From Candidatus Desulfolinea nitratireducens (GTDB taxonomy: Bacteria; Chloroflexota; Anaerolineae; Anaerolineales; Villigracilaceae): a DNA stretch of 64,000 nt. The notes under the pieces were generated by a model. The model made no database searches, was not told the origin of the DNA, and worked only from the letters and a program-made list of their open reading frames with translations. The stretch spans positions 1 through 64,000 of the forward strand of contig JACNJN010000119.1 of assembly GCA_014382535.1 (NCBI GenBank), written 5' to 3'. Every line of letters starts with the position of its first letter. The stretch's first letter is position 1. Below, in pieces: positions 39,869 through 48,674 of the stretch. Both the position numbers and the translations under genes were made by a program.

Positions 39869-40510
39869 ATGAACGAACTCGAATATTTTTTGGCAGAATC
39901 TGTATCCCGTCACAACTCTCTTTGCCCGCGGCAGGTGCTAGGGGTTCGGATCGGGTTGGCAGGTGCAGGTGCCCTGGGAATTGATGTGCCCCGCGAAGAT
40001 AAAAAGTTGCTTGTAATTGTTGAAACTGATGGGTGCTTTGTCTCTGGGGTGGAAGTTGTTACTGGCTGCGCTGTCAGACACAGAACCCTCCGCGTGGAAG
40101 ATTATGGCAAGGTGGCGGCCACTTTCGTAGATGTGGAAAGCGGTCACGCAGTGCGTGTTGCTCCTCGCCTGGATATTCGCCAGCGTGCAAAGGACTATGC
40201 CCCTGATGAAAAGCAACGATATTCCGCTATGCTAAAGGGCTATCAACGCATGCCAACGGAATCTTTACTTTCAGTTGAGAAGGTCAGCTTATCAGAGCCC
40301 GTCGAATCGATTGTGAGCCGTGCAGGTATTCGCGTAAATTGCAGTACCTGTGGGGAGGAAATTATTAACGAACGTGATATTATTATGGCAGGTCGTACCT
40401 TATGCCGACCTTGTGCAGGTTCGATCTATTACAAATCCCCTAAATCCTATAATTTTGGTTATAATTTGCTGCCTTCAAATTTATTGGTAGACGACACAGC
40501 AAATGAATAG
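39869..40510 (+). CDS. FmdE-family protein with C-terminal C4 zinc finger
   Basis: 'RHNSLCPRQVLGVRIGLAGA...VETDGCFVSGVEVVTGC' FmdE pattern; 'CSTCGEEI...CRPC' zinc finger. Confidence 0.85.
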   Translation: MNELEYFLAESVSRHNSLCPRQVLGVRIGLAGAGALGIDVPREDKKLLVIVETDGCFVSGVEVVTGCAVRHRTLRVEDYGKVAATFVDVESGHAVRVAPRLDIRQRAKDYAPDEKQRYSAMLKGYQRMPTESLLSVEKVSLSEPVESIVSRAGIRVNCSTCGEEIINERDIIMAGRTLCRPCAGSIYYKSPKSYNFGYNLLPSNLLVDDTANE

Positions 40511-40521
40511 AGGAGTACTAT

Positions 40522-42594
40522 ATGACTTTTAAATATCAAGTTACCGTCCCTGGAATTGACGATTGGCGAGACATGATTTCTTGTCAGGCTGCATGCCCGG
40601 TTAATACAGATGCACGAGGTTATGTTACAGCAATGGCTCGCGGTGAAATGGAATTGGCTTTTGAAATCTCGCATGATCCAAATCCACTCTCAACGATCTG
40701 CGGTCGTATTTGCGGTGCACCCTGCGAAGTTGCCTGCCGTCGCGGAGCTGTTGTCAGCCCTGATGCAGAACCGGTGGCTATTCGCCCAATCAAACGCGTA
40801 TTGACAGAGCGCTATGGACCAGAAGCCGGAAAAATAGTACCCAGTCGGGAAAAGCTAAAGGATCTGATTCCAATTAATTCTATTATCCCGGAAGAGGGCT
40901 TACCGACATTCTCATCCCACATGGGTAAATTTGGTGAACAAGCCACTGTTCCTGGTACTGGAACGTCCCTGGATTATTCATCCTCACGCTGGTCTCGTAG
41001 AGAGTTGAAGCGATTAGCTTCCCACCCCGGGCGTAAAAAAGGAAATATTGCGATCATCGGTGCTGGCCCGGCCAGTCTGACAGTTGCCCATGATCTGGCC
41101 TTACTACGATATAAAGTTACGATCTATGAAGGTGGCCCAAAAACCGGTGGTATGTTGCGCTATGGTGTCCCAATTTATCGTATTGATCAGGAAGCGATGG
41201 ATCTGGAAATCCAGGAGATACTCGACCTTGGTGTTGAGATCCATTTTAATACACCGATTGGTAAAAAGATCACCCTCGATGATTTGCGTCGGGACTACGA
41301 TGCCGTCTTTTTGGGTATCGGGTTGATGAAAGGTCACGCCCTGGATATTGAAGGTTCTGACCTTGATGGTGTCATCATCGCCGTAGATATGTTGCTCAAC
41401 TATAATCTTGGATACAAGGTTGATCTTGGCAAGCGAGTGTTGGTGATAGGCGGCGGCGATGTGGCTATGGATGCTGCCCGTACAGCCTTGCGCATGGGTC
41501 AGATGACGGATGAGCAAAGAGCTGCTTTGGATGATGCGGATGCCCGTGCGGAAGACGAATCCGAATCTGTCAGCACTGCATTGGATGTGGCCCGCGTGGC
41601 CCTCCGCTTGGGTGTCGCCGATGTCAAGATGATTGCCCTCGAAGATTGGGATGAATTACCCGCAACCCCCTTCGAAATCGAAGAAGCCTTGGAAGAGGGT
41701 ATTCAAATGTCCCCACGTGTGGGCCCAAATCGGATTATTGGAAAAGATGGAAAAGTCACCGGTCTGGAAGTGATCGATGTTGAATCCGTCTTCGACGAAG
41801 ATAAGCGTTTTAATCCAAAATTCAAGGCCGGTACCGAACGTGTCTGGGATTGTGATACCGTTATTTTGGCTATCGGTCAGAAAGCCGATCTGGATGTACT
41901 CGGTGGCGCAGACGATGTCAAGTTGACACCGCGAGGTCTGGTGGAGATCAACTTTGAGAACGGTCAGACTACTGCTCCGGATGTTTTTGCAGGTGGGGAT
42001 GTGGCCTATGGCCCTAAACTGATCATTGATGCTGTGCTCCACGGCCATTTAGCTGCCCTTGGCATTGAAGAATACGTCCAAAACAAGAAACTTAAAACTG
42101 AGGTCAAAACTGAGTGGACAGTACTCTCAAACCATGTCATGTTTGAAAACTGGACCAAACTCGAACACCGCAAACCTCCTACACTCCCTGTAGATCGACG
42201 TACTGGAATTTCGGTAGTTGAAGTTGGTTACTCAGAAGCGGAAGCCGCAGCAGAGGGCAGTCGCTGTTTGGAATGTAGTGTCAACACGATCTTCGATGGA
42301 TCAGAGTGTATATTATGCAATGCTTGTGTTGATGTGTGCCCCTGGGATTGTCTAAAAATTGTCAGCCTTGACCAGCTTGCCGGTGATGAAACCCTGCATC
42401 AGGTAGTGGAAGAGCATACCGGAGTTCCGCTAATTGAGATTACAGAAGGTCATGATGTAACCACTCAAATGGCTGCAATGCTCAAAGATGACGAAGCCTG
42501 CACCCGCTGTGCTTTATGCGCTGTACGCTGCCCAACCGATGCCATCACCATGGAGGCATTTCGGTTTGAAGAAGAATTAACCCTTATAGATTAA
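40522..42594 (+). CDS. GltD-like FAD/NAD(P) oxidoreductase with extra ferredoxin domains
   Basis: 'CQAACPVNTDARGY', 'IAIIGAGPASLTVAHDLA', 'VLVIGGGDVAMDAARTALR', C-terminal 'CILCNACVDVCPWD' and 'CTRCALCAVRCPTDAI'. Confidence 0.92.
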   Translation: MTFKYQVTVPGIDDWRDMISCQAACPVNTDARGYVTAMARGEMELAFEISHDPNPLSTICGRICGAPCEVACRRGAVVSPDAEPVAIRPIKRVLTERYGPEAGKIVPSREKLKDLIPINSIIPEEGLPTFSSHMGKFGEQATVPGTGTSLDYSSSRWSRRELKRLASHPGRKKGNIAIIGAGPASLTVAHDLALLRYKVTIYEGGPKTGGMLRYGVPIYRIDQEAMDLEIQEILDLGVEIHFNTPIGKKITLDDLRRDYDAVFLGIGLMKGHALDIEGSDLDGVIIAVDMLLNYNLGYKVDLGKRVLVIGGGDVAMDAARTALRMGQMTDEQRAALDDADARAEDESESVSTALDVARVALRLGVADVKMIALEDWDELPATPFEIEEALEEGIQMSPRVGPNRIIGKDGKVTGLEVIDVESVFDEDKRFNPKFKAGTERVWDCDTVILAIGQKADLDVLGGADDVKLTPRGLVEINFENGQTTAPDVFAGGDVAYGPKLIIDAVLHGHLAALGIEEYVQNKKLKTEVKTEWTVLSNHVMFENWTKLEHRKPPTLPVDRRTGISVVEVGYSEAEAAAEGSRCLECSVNTIFDGSECILCNACVDVCPWDCLKIVSLDQLAGDETLHQVVEEHTGVPLIEITEGHDVTTQMAAMLKDDEACTRCALCAVRCPTDAITMEAFRFEEELTLID

Positions 42595-42611
42595 GAACTA
42601 ACGGAGCAACT

Positions 42612-43367
42612 ATGAAGAAACTCAAAGATTTCATTGTCAATTCCCGTGTTTGGAGATCTTTCTTCCGCCACGGATGGCCTGACAATCCATTGGATCGTTC
42701 CCTGATAATGACGACCAATGTCTTTTTCCATTTGCATCCAGTACGGGTAAATAAAAGGAGTATCAAAGCCCTATATTCTTTTGGCCTGGGTGTGATCACA
42801 ACGATCATGTTTGTAGTACTTTCAATCACAGGTATACTGGAAATGTTTTATTATGTGCCATCTGTCGATACGGCCTATTTTGATATCATCACATTGCAAA
42901 CACAGGTACCTTTTGGACAGCTATTGCGTAATATGCACCGCTGGTCTGCCCACTTAATGGTCCTCACGGCAGTCTTGCATATGGTGCGCGTATTTTATAC
43001 CGGCGCATATAAACGCCCCCGTGAGTTTAACTGGGTTGTTGGTGTTGTTTTGCTTATCCTGACGCTAGGCGCCAGCTTTACCGGATATTTGCTCCCCTGG
43101 GATCAACTTGCATTCTGGGCCATTACAGTGGGGACAAGCGTGGCTGGTTACGAACCCATGTTTGGAAAATTGATCCAAAAATTATTACTTGGTGGCGCTG
43201 AAGTTGGGCAAGCCTCGCTAACACGTTTTTATGGCCTGCATGTCATGGTTATTCCAGGCCTCTTGTTATTAATTATCTCCCTCCATCTCTGGCGTGTCCG
43301 CAAAGATGGCGGGCTGGCTGCCAATGAAGTAAAAGACGAGATTGAAACGGAGGTGGAAAATGCCTGA
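42612..43367 (+). CDS. Cytochrome b N-terminal domain (b6-like) of a bc complex
   Basis: 'LLRNMHRWSAHLMVLTAVLHMVRVF', 'GYLLPWDQLAFWA', 'FYGLHVMVIPGLLLLIISLHLWRVRKDGG'. Confidence 0.95.
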   Translation: MKKLKDFIVNSRVWRSFFRHGWPDNPLDRSLIMTTNVFFHLHPVRVNKRSIKALYSFGLGVITTIMFVVLSITGILEMFYYVPSVDTAYFDIITLQTQVPFGQLLRNMHRWSAHLMVLTAVLHMVRVFYTGAYKRPREFNWVVGVVLLILTLGASFTGYLLPWDQLAFWAITVGTSVAGYEPMFGKLIQKLLLGGAEVGQASLTRFYGLHVMVIPGLLLLIISLHLWRVRKDGGLAANEVKDEIETEVENA

Positions 43368-44142
43368 TAATAATATTCCTGAAGAAAATAAAAGTTTTTC
43401 GCGATCATCCAAAAAAACCTATAGCCTTGTTGAAATCGTAAAAGCCCCCACCACGATGGTGGACAAAGGCCCGGAAGATACGATCTTTGCCTTTCCAATT
43501 GTTGCAATCCTGGAATTAATGCTGGCCATTGGCTCTACCCTGGTTTTGGTCATATTCTCGCTACTGAAAGATGCCCCTCTTGAGGAGTTGGCAAACCCCC
43601 TGATTACAACTGACCCGGCAAAAGCACCCTGGTATTTTATGGGTTTGCAGGAAATGCTGGAACATATGCACCCCACCCTGGCAGGTATCATTTTGCCTGC
43701 GCTGGCAGTAGGTTTCCTGATCTCTATCCCTTATATTGACTACAGTCGTGAGGGAGCAGGGGTTTGGTTTACCTCAAAGCGCGGCAAAAGCATTGTTGGC
43801 TGGACTGCATTGTATACCTTGGTTGCCATGACAGGCTTCGTTTTGGTGGATAACGCCTTTCCACCCCGTGAGCTGCTCCGGGACATGCTGCCAAACCTCG
43901 TTACCCAATCGCTAATTCCAGGGGCTGTGATGACCTTCCTGGTTGTCTTGCCCTTGTTGGTACTCTGGCGCTCAAAGGAAGGCATCAAAAACGCTAGAGA
44001 AGTGATGCTGGTTTTATTCACAGTTCTTTTCATTACGGCTGTCGTGCTGACATTAACGGGCTTCTTATTCCGTGGCCCCGGATTTGAACTCTACTGGCCC
44101 TGGGCAATGCCCAATGGATACAATCCCATGGATGGTTTGTAG
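43360..44142 (+). CDS. Cytochrome b C-terminal domain (subunit IV-like)
   Basis: 'ADPAKAPWYF'-type motif (TTDPAKAPWYFMGLQEMLEHMHP), TM helices; overlaps the upstream gene. Confidence 0.88.
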   Translation: MPDNNIPEENKSFSRSSKKTYSLVEIVKAPTTMVDKGPEDTIFAFPIVAILELMLAIGSTLVLVIFSLLKDAPLEELANPLITTDPAKAPWYFMGLQEMLEHMHPTLAGIILPALAVGFLISIPYIDYSREGAGVWFTSKRGKSIVGWTALYTLVAMTGFVLVDNAFPPRELLRDMLPNLVTQSLIPGAVMTFLVVLPLLVLWRSKEGIKNAREVMLVLFTVLFITAVVLTLTGFLFRGPGFELYWPWAMPNGYNPMDGL

Positions 44143-44174
44143 AATTTTCTATAACCCATAATTGAGGAGAATAA

Positions 44175-44672
44175 ATGACTAATCAAACTGATACACAAGA
44201 AAAAAGCAAAGTAAGCCGCAGACAATTTCTGGGATTTGCCTGGCTGACCGCAATTGTTGCCTTTACAGGCGAAACTCTGGCTGCCCTGTTTAAATTTGTT
44301 CAACCTGTCACTGCCGGGGGCTTTGGCGGTATTATAAAAGCTGGAAAAGTGGATAAATTTGCACCCGGGAGCGTGACCTATTTCCAACAAGGACGTTTCT
44401 ACCTGCACCGTCTTGAAGATGGCAGTTTCCTTGCCCTTTGGCAGCGTTGTACACATCTCGGATGCAGCGTACCCTGGGAAGAATCTGAAGATCAATTTCA
44501 CTGCCCTTGTCATGGATCGTTATTCAGCAAAGTTGGAGTGGTAGCGGGTGGGCCAGCGCCTCGTCCAATGGATTATTTTCCCGTCATCATTGAAGAGGGC
44601 GAAGTTCTTGTAAATACTGAGAGCCCAATCGAGCGGAAAGCGTTCGATTCAACACAAACAACACCCGCGTGA
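44175..44672 (+). CDS. Rieske iron-sulfur protein
   Basis: 'RCTHLGCSVPWEESEDQFHCPCHGSLFSKVG', N-terminal 'SRRQFLG' Tat-like segment. Confidence 0.95.
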   Translation: MTNQTDTQEKSKVSRRQFLGFAWLTAIVAFTGETLAALFKFVQPVTAGGFGGIIKAGKVDKFAPGSVTYFQQGRFYLHRLEDGSFLALWQRCTHLGCSVPWEESEDQFHCPCHGSLFSKVGVVAGGPAPRPMDYFPVIIEEGEVLVNTESPIERKAFDSTQTTPA

Positions 44673-44681
44673 GGAGAAATC

Positions 44682-47033
44682 ATGCTACGAAACGAAAATT
44701 ACGATAAACAAATTCTCATCGGGTTGGTCATTACTGTTATTCTAATTGCCAGCTTTTCATTCCTGATGTTTGGGGAAGATGGTCGTATTGTTAGCGATAC
44801 AGAGCTTCAAAAAGAAGAAAGTATTGAACATGGGCAGGCAATCTATGCAGAGAATTGCGTTGCTTGCCATGGGGCAAATGGTGAGGGAGTTTCTGGCCCT
44901 GCACTAAACGATTTGAACCTTCTTGAGAAAGCAAGCGATGGTGTTTTATTTGCCACGATTCAAACCGGACGCCCCAACACTGCCATGCCAGCCTGGGGGC
45001 AGGTTTATGGTGGTGCATTGACAGATGAGAATATACATGCTGTCGTCAGTTTCATCCGATCTTATGAGGAGAATGCTTCAGAAACTGGGAGTAGTCAGCT
45101 AGATTTATATGGCGATGAGCTGGCTGCACAAGCCTTTAAAAAAGGTGGCTGTGGTGCCTGCCATACAATCCCAGGTATAGCTGGTGCTGTTGGTACGCTT
45201 GGCCCCGATCTTTCTGAAATCGGAAAAATGGTTGAAGGCCGCATTCAGGATGGTGAGTACACTGGAAATGCAACGACAGTAGAAGGATACATGGCCGAAG
45301 CGCTTGAGGATCCGAATGCCTTTGTCGCCCCAGAATGCCCGACAGGGCCGTGTCAAAAAGATTTGATGCCATCCTTCTCTGGGACGTTTAGCACTCAAGA
45401 AATCGAGTCAGTGATAAGCTATTTGGCAGATCTTCCTGATGGCGCTGCTGCTCTAGAAACTGAAGAGGGTACTATAACCGTAGGTCCAGGTCCGGAACTC
45501 ACGGATGAAGAATTTACCTGGGCAAAACAGGAATTCTTTGAGCGCTGTGCCGGTTGCCATGGTACTTTACGCAAAGGAGCTACGGGGCCTGCGCTGACAC
45601 CTGATTTGACACAGCCACAAGGAACGATTGCACTTTCTGCCATCATTTTCAATGGCACACCGCGTGGTATGCCAGATTGGGGTAAACAAGGTGCCTTAAC
45701 GCAAGAAGAAACTGAAGTTATGGCGAAATATCTGCAAAATGAGCCCCCCATACCACCAGAGTTATCTCTGGAGCAGATGCTTGAGACCTGGAAGGTACTT
45801 GTTGAGCCGGATGATCGGCCGACATCTCCGCAAACGACACGCGATTGGGAAAATTATTTCGTCGTTACCTTACGTGACGCCGGACAGGTGGCTGTGATCG
45901 ATGGGGATACATACGAAATCGTGAATACTGTCGACACTGGCTATGCTGTTCACATTACCCGAATGTCGGCTACCGGACGTTACGCCTATGTGATTGGGCG
46001 CGATGGCAGGCTGGCCCTGGTTGATCTGTGGATGGAAGTACCGGATAAAGTTGCCGAAGTACAACTCTGCTATGATGCCCGCTCAGTGGAAGTTAGTAAA
46101 TACGAGGGTGAAGAAGGTGATTTCACCGATAAATACGCTGTTGTAGGTTGCTATTGGCCGCCGCACTTCGCCATTTTGGATGGAGAAACACTGGAACCAT
46201 TCAAGATCATCAGCACACGTAGTTATACCTACGATACAGAAGAGTATCATCCCGAACCGCGCGTGGCGAGTATTCTGGCCTCTCACTTTAAACCGGAATG
46301 GGTCATCAATATTAAAGAGACCGGGCAAGTCTGGATTGTAAACTATGCTGATCCCATTAACCCAACCATCAAAATGATCGAAGCTGAACGCTTCCTCCAC
46401 GATGGTGGCTTGACTATGTCTAAACGCTATTTCATGGTGGCTGCCAACCAGGCCAATAAAGTCGCAGTGATTGACTTGTTGGAAGGAAAACTTGAAGCCT
46501 TGGTTGAGACTCCGGCAATCCCACACCCCGGCCGGGGTTCAAACTGGATGGATCCTGATTATGGCCCAGTCTGGAGTTCTTCTCATCTTGGTGAAGCCGC
46601 AGTGAGCTCCATAGGTACTGATCCAGAAGGACACCCGGATTCAGCCTGGAAAGTAGTGCGCACAACACCCTTGCCTAGTGCGGGTAGCTTATTTATCAAG
46701 ACGCATCCTAACAGCCAATGGGTTTGGGTGGATATGGCTCTGAATTCTGATCCGGCTTTATCTCGGACGGTCTGTGTTTTTGCCAAAGCCAAGCCAGAAG
46801 AAACACATAAATGTTGGGAGATCGCCGACTATGGTCGCGCTGTCCACATGGAATACAACAGACAAGGAACCGAAATTTGGATCAGTGTTTGGGGTAGCGC
46901 AGATAAGCCAGGTGAGACAGGTGAGATTGTGGTTTATGATGATGCAACGCTGGAAGAAAAAGCACGCATCCCGGATTTGATTACACCAACCGGAAAATTT
47001 AATGTATATAATACTGTACATGACGTTTACTAA
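44682..47033 (+). CDS. nirS: Membrane-anchored fusion: three cytochrome c motifs plus cytochrome d1 nitrite reductase (NirS-like)
   Basis: N-terminal TM; CVACHG, CGACHT, CAGCHG; d1 domain 'DAGQVAVIDGDTYEIVNTVDTGYAVHITRMSATGRYAYVIGRDG', 'EYHPEPRVASILASHF', 'AERFLHDGGL', 'HPGRGSNW', 'TPTGKFNVYNT'. Confidence 0.95.
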   Translation: MLRNENYDKQILIGLVITVILIASFSFLMFGEDGRIVSDTELQKEESIEHGQAIYAENCVACHGANGEGVSGPALNDLNLLEKASDGVLFATIQTGRPNTAMPAWGQVYGGALTDENIHAVVSFIRSYEENASETGSSQLDLYGDELAAQAFKKGGCGACHTIPGIAGAVGTLGPDLSEIGKMVEGRIQDGEYTGNATTVEGYMAEALEDPNAFVAPECPTGPCQKDLMPSFSGTFSTQEIESVISYLADLPDGAAALETEEGTITVGPGPELTDEEFTWAKQEFFERCAGCHGTLRKGATGPALTPDLTQPQGTIALSAIIFNGTPRGMPDWGKQGALTQEETEVMAKYLQNEPPIPPELSLEQMLETWKVLVEPDDRPTSPQTTRDWENYFVVTLRDAGQVAVIDGDTYEIVNTVDTGYAVHITRMSATGRYAYVIGRDGRLALVDLWMEVPDKVAEVQLCYDARSVEVSKYEGEEGDFTDKYAVVGCYWPPHFAILDGETLEPFKIISTRSYTYDTEEYHPEPRVASILASHFKPEWVINIKETGQVWIVNYADPINPTIKMIEAERFLHDGGLTMSKRYFMVAANQANKVAVIDLLEGKLEALVETPAIPHPGRGSNWMDPDYGPVWSSSHLGEAAVSSIGTDPEGHPDSAWKVVRTTPLPSAGSLFIKTHPNSQWVWVDMALNSDPALSRTVCVFAKAKPEETHKCWEIADYGRAVHMEYNRQGTEIWISVWGSADKPGETGEIVVYDDATLEEKARIPDLITPTGKFNVYNTVHDVY

Positions 47034-47055
47034 AAGAAAAGAACTATTATAAGAA

Positions 47056-47093
47056 AAGAGAACCGAAGGCAATAGCCTTCGGTTCTCTTTTTA
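47056..47093 (+). terminator. Strong rho-independent terminator after nirS
   Basis: AGAGAACCGAAGGC-aata-GCCTTCGGTTCTCTTTTT. Confidence 0.9.
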
Positions 47094-47222
47094 ACCCAAT
47101 CTAATTTGAAAAATTAGCAGCTAATGGGTGAGGTAGTCCAGAAAATTTTGGGAGATAGTGGGTAAAAAAATACATATGGAATTAACAGAATATAATATTT
47201 GTCGCTCAAAATCAGACAATTC

Positions 47223-47254
47223 TGATATAATTTTCCGAGACTGACCGGTCTGTC
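47223..47254 (+). promoter_or_regulatory. Extended -10 promoter (TGATATAAT) followed by TetR/AcrR-type palindromic operator
   Basis: TATAAT at 47226-47231; GACTGACCGGTCTGTC at 47239-47254. Confidence 0.6.
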
Positions 47255-47396
47255 CCTGCCATATGGAAAAGACCCTTCTTACGGGGATATAAAACTGCAT
47301 CGATGATGTTGGCTTTAGCTCAGGCTTATGCGGTCAAAACAAAAATCACCCAATAACAGATTGGCTAAAAGCCTATAAAAAGTAGGAGTATTTATA

Positions 47397-48635
47397 ATGA
47401 GTAATGCTACAGCAATTGGATCTTTACCGGCTATCGGTAAATTGCCGGAAAAAATGTTTGCGCAAGTGGTCCGTCAGGATCGCTTTGGGGACCCCAGGAC
47501 CGCCTTCCGGGTCGAGGAAGTGGAAATCCCGCGAATCAAGCCACATGAAGTGTTGATCGGAGTCATGGCAGCTGGAATCAATTTCAATAACGTCTGGGCC
47601 GCACGAGGTATTCCCATCGATGTGATCCGTATTCGACAAAAGATGGGTGAGCCCTACGACTTTCATGTTGGCGGCAGTGATGTTTCAGGCATCGTTTACG
47701 CAATTGGAAGCGATGTGAAAAACGTCTCTGTTGGTGATGAGGTTGTCGTACATCACGGTTATTGGAATATGGATGATCCCTGGATCAAAGCTGGTAAAGA
47801 TCCCATGATCGCTCCATCGGCTCAAATCTGGGGATATAACACGAATTTTGGTTCTTTCGGACAATTTTCTGTTGCGCAAGCTCATGCTGTTTTACCAAAA
47901 GCGCCTCATCTGACATGGGAGGAGGCTGCCGCACCTACTCTGGTTGGGACTACAGCTTATCGCATGCTTTTTGGTTGGGAAGGGAATGTGTTGAAAGAAG
48001 GAGAGGTTGTCCTGGTCTGGGGTGGATCAGGTGGTCTGGGCGGGCAAGCCATTCAACTGGCGACAACGGTCGGGGCCAGAGCAGTCGCAGTTGTCTCGGA
48101 CGATGAACGAGGTGAATATTGCAAAAATTTGGGAGCAACTGGATATATCAACCGCAATGATTTTTCCCATTGGGGCATCCCTCCGCATTGGACGGATAAT
48201 GAGGGTCAGAAAGAATGGACCAGCGGATGTCGGGCATTTGGCAAAGCGATTTGGGATATCCTGGGCGAAAAGCGGAATCCTGATATTGTTTTTGAGCACC
48301 CCGGAGAAAGCACCATCCCAACCAGCATTTTTGTTTGTGAGGCCGGTGGCATGGTGGCTATATGCGCAGGGACAACAGGGTATTCTGCCATGGTAGATTT
48401 ACGTTATCATTGGGTACGCCAGAAACGATTACAGGGATCCCACGGCACGAATGATGAACAGGCTCAAGCCTATAATCAATTGGTAGTTGATGGAAAGATT
48501 GATCCTTGCCTCGGGGAAGTATATGCCTTCGAGGATATTGGAGAGGCTCATTATGATATGGAACAAGGAAAAGTAGTTCTGGGAAATCGAGTTGCTCTGG
48601 TGGGTGCACCCAAGCCAGGATTAGGACGCAAGTAA
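47397..48635 (+). CDS. Crotonyl-CoA carboxylase/reductase-like MDR family enzyme
   Basis: 'GINFNNVWAARG', 'HVGGSDVSGIVYAIG', 'VLVWGGSGGLGGQAIQLA', 'FEHPGESTIPTSIFVCEAGG'. Confidence 0.88.
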   Translation: MSNATAIGSLPAIGKLPEKMFAQVVRQDRFGDPRTAFRVEEVEIPRIKPHEVLIGVMAAGINFNNVWAARGIPIDVIRIRQKMGEPYDFHVGGSDVSGIVYAIGSDVKNVSVGDEVVVHHGYWNMDDPWIKAGKDPMIAPSAQIWGYNTNFGSFGQFSVAQAHAVLPKAPHLTWEEAAAPTLVGTTAYRMLFGWEGNVLKEGEVVLVWGGSGGLGGQAIQLATTVGARAVAVVSDDERGEYCKNLGATGYINRNDFSHWGIPPHWTDNEGQKEWTSGCRAFGKAIWDILGEKRNPDIVFEHPGESTIPTSIFVCEAGGMVAICAGTTGYSAMVDLRYHWVRQKRLQGSHGTNDEQAQAYNQLVVDGKIDPCLGEVYAFEDIGEAHYDMEQGKVVLGNRVALVGAPKPGLGRK

Positions 48636-48674
48636 AAGAAAAAGCTGTTTATATTTTTGTAGTGGAGAGAAGTT

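Noticed and set aside
40522-42594. Assimilatory glutamate synthase small subunit
   Set aside because: Extra ferredoxin domains, no large subunit nearby, and embedded in a respiratory operon; kept as GltD-like oxidoreductase
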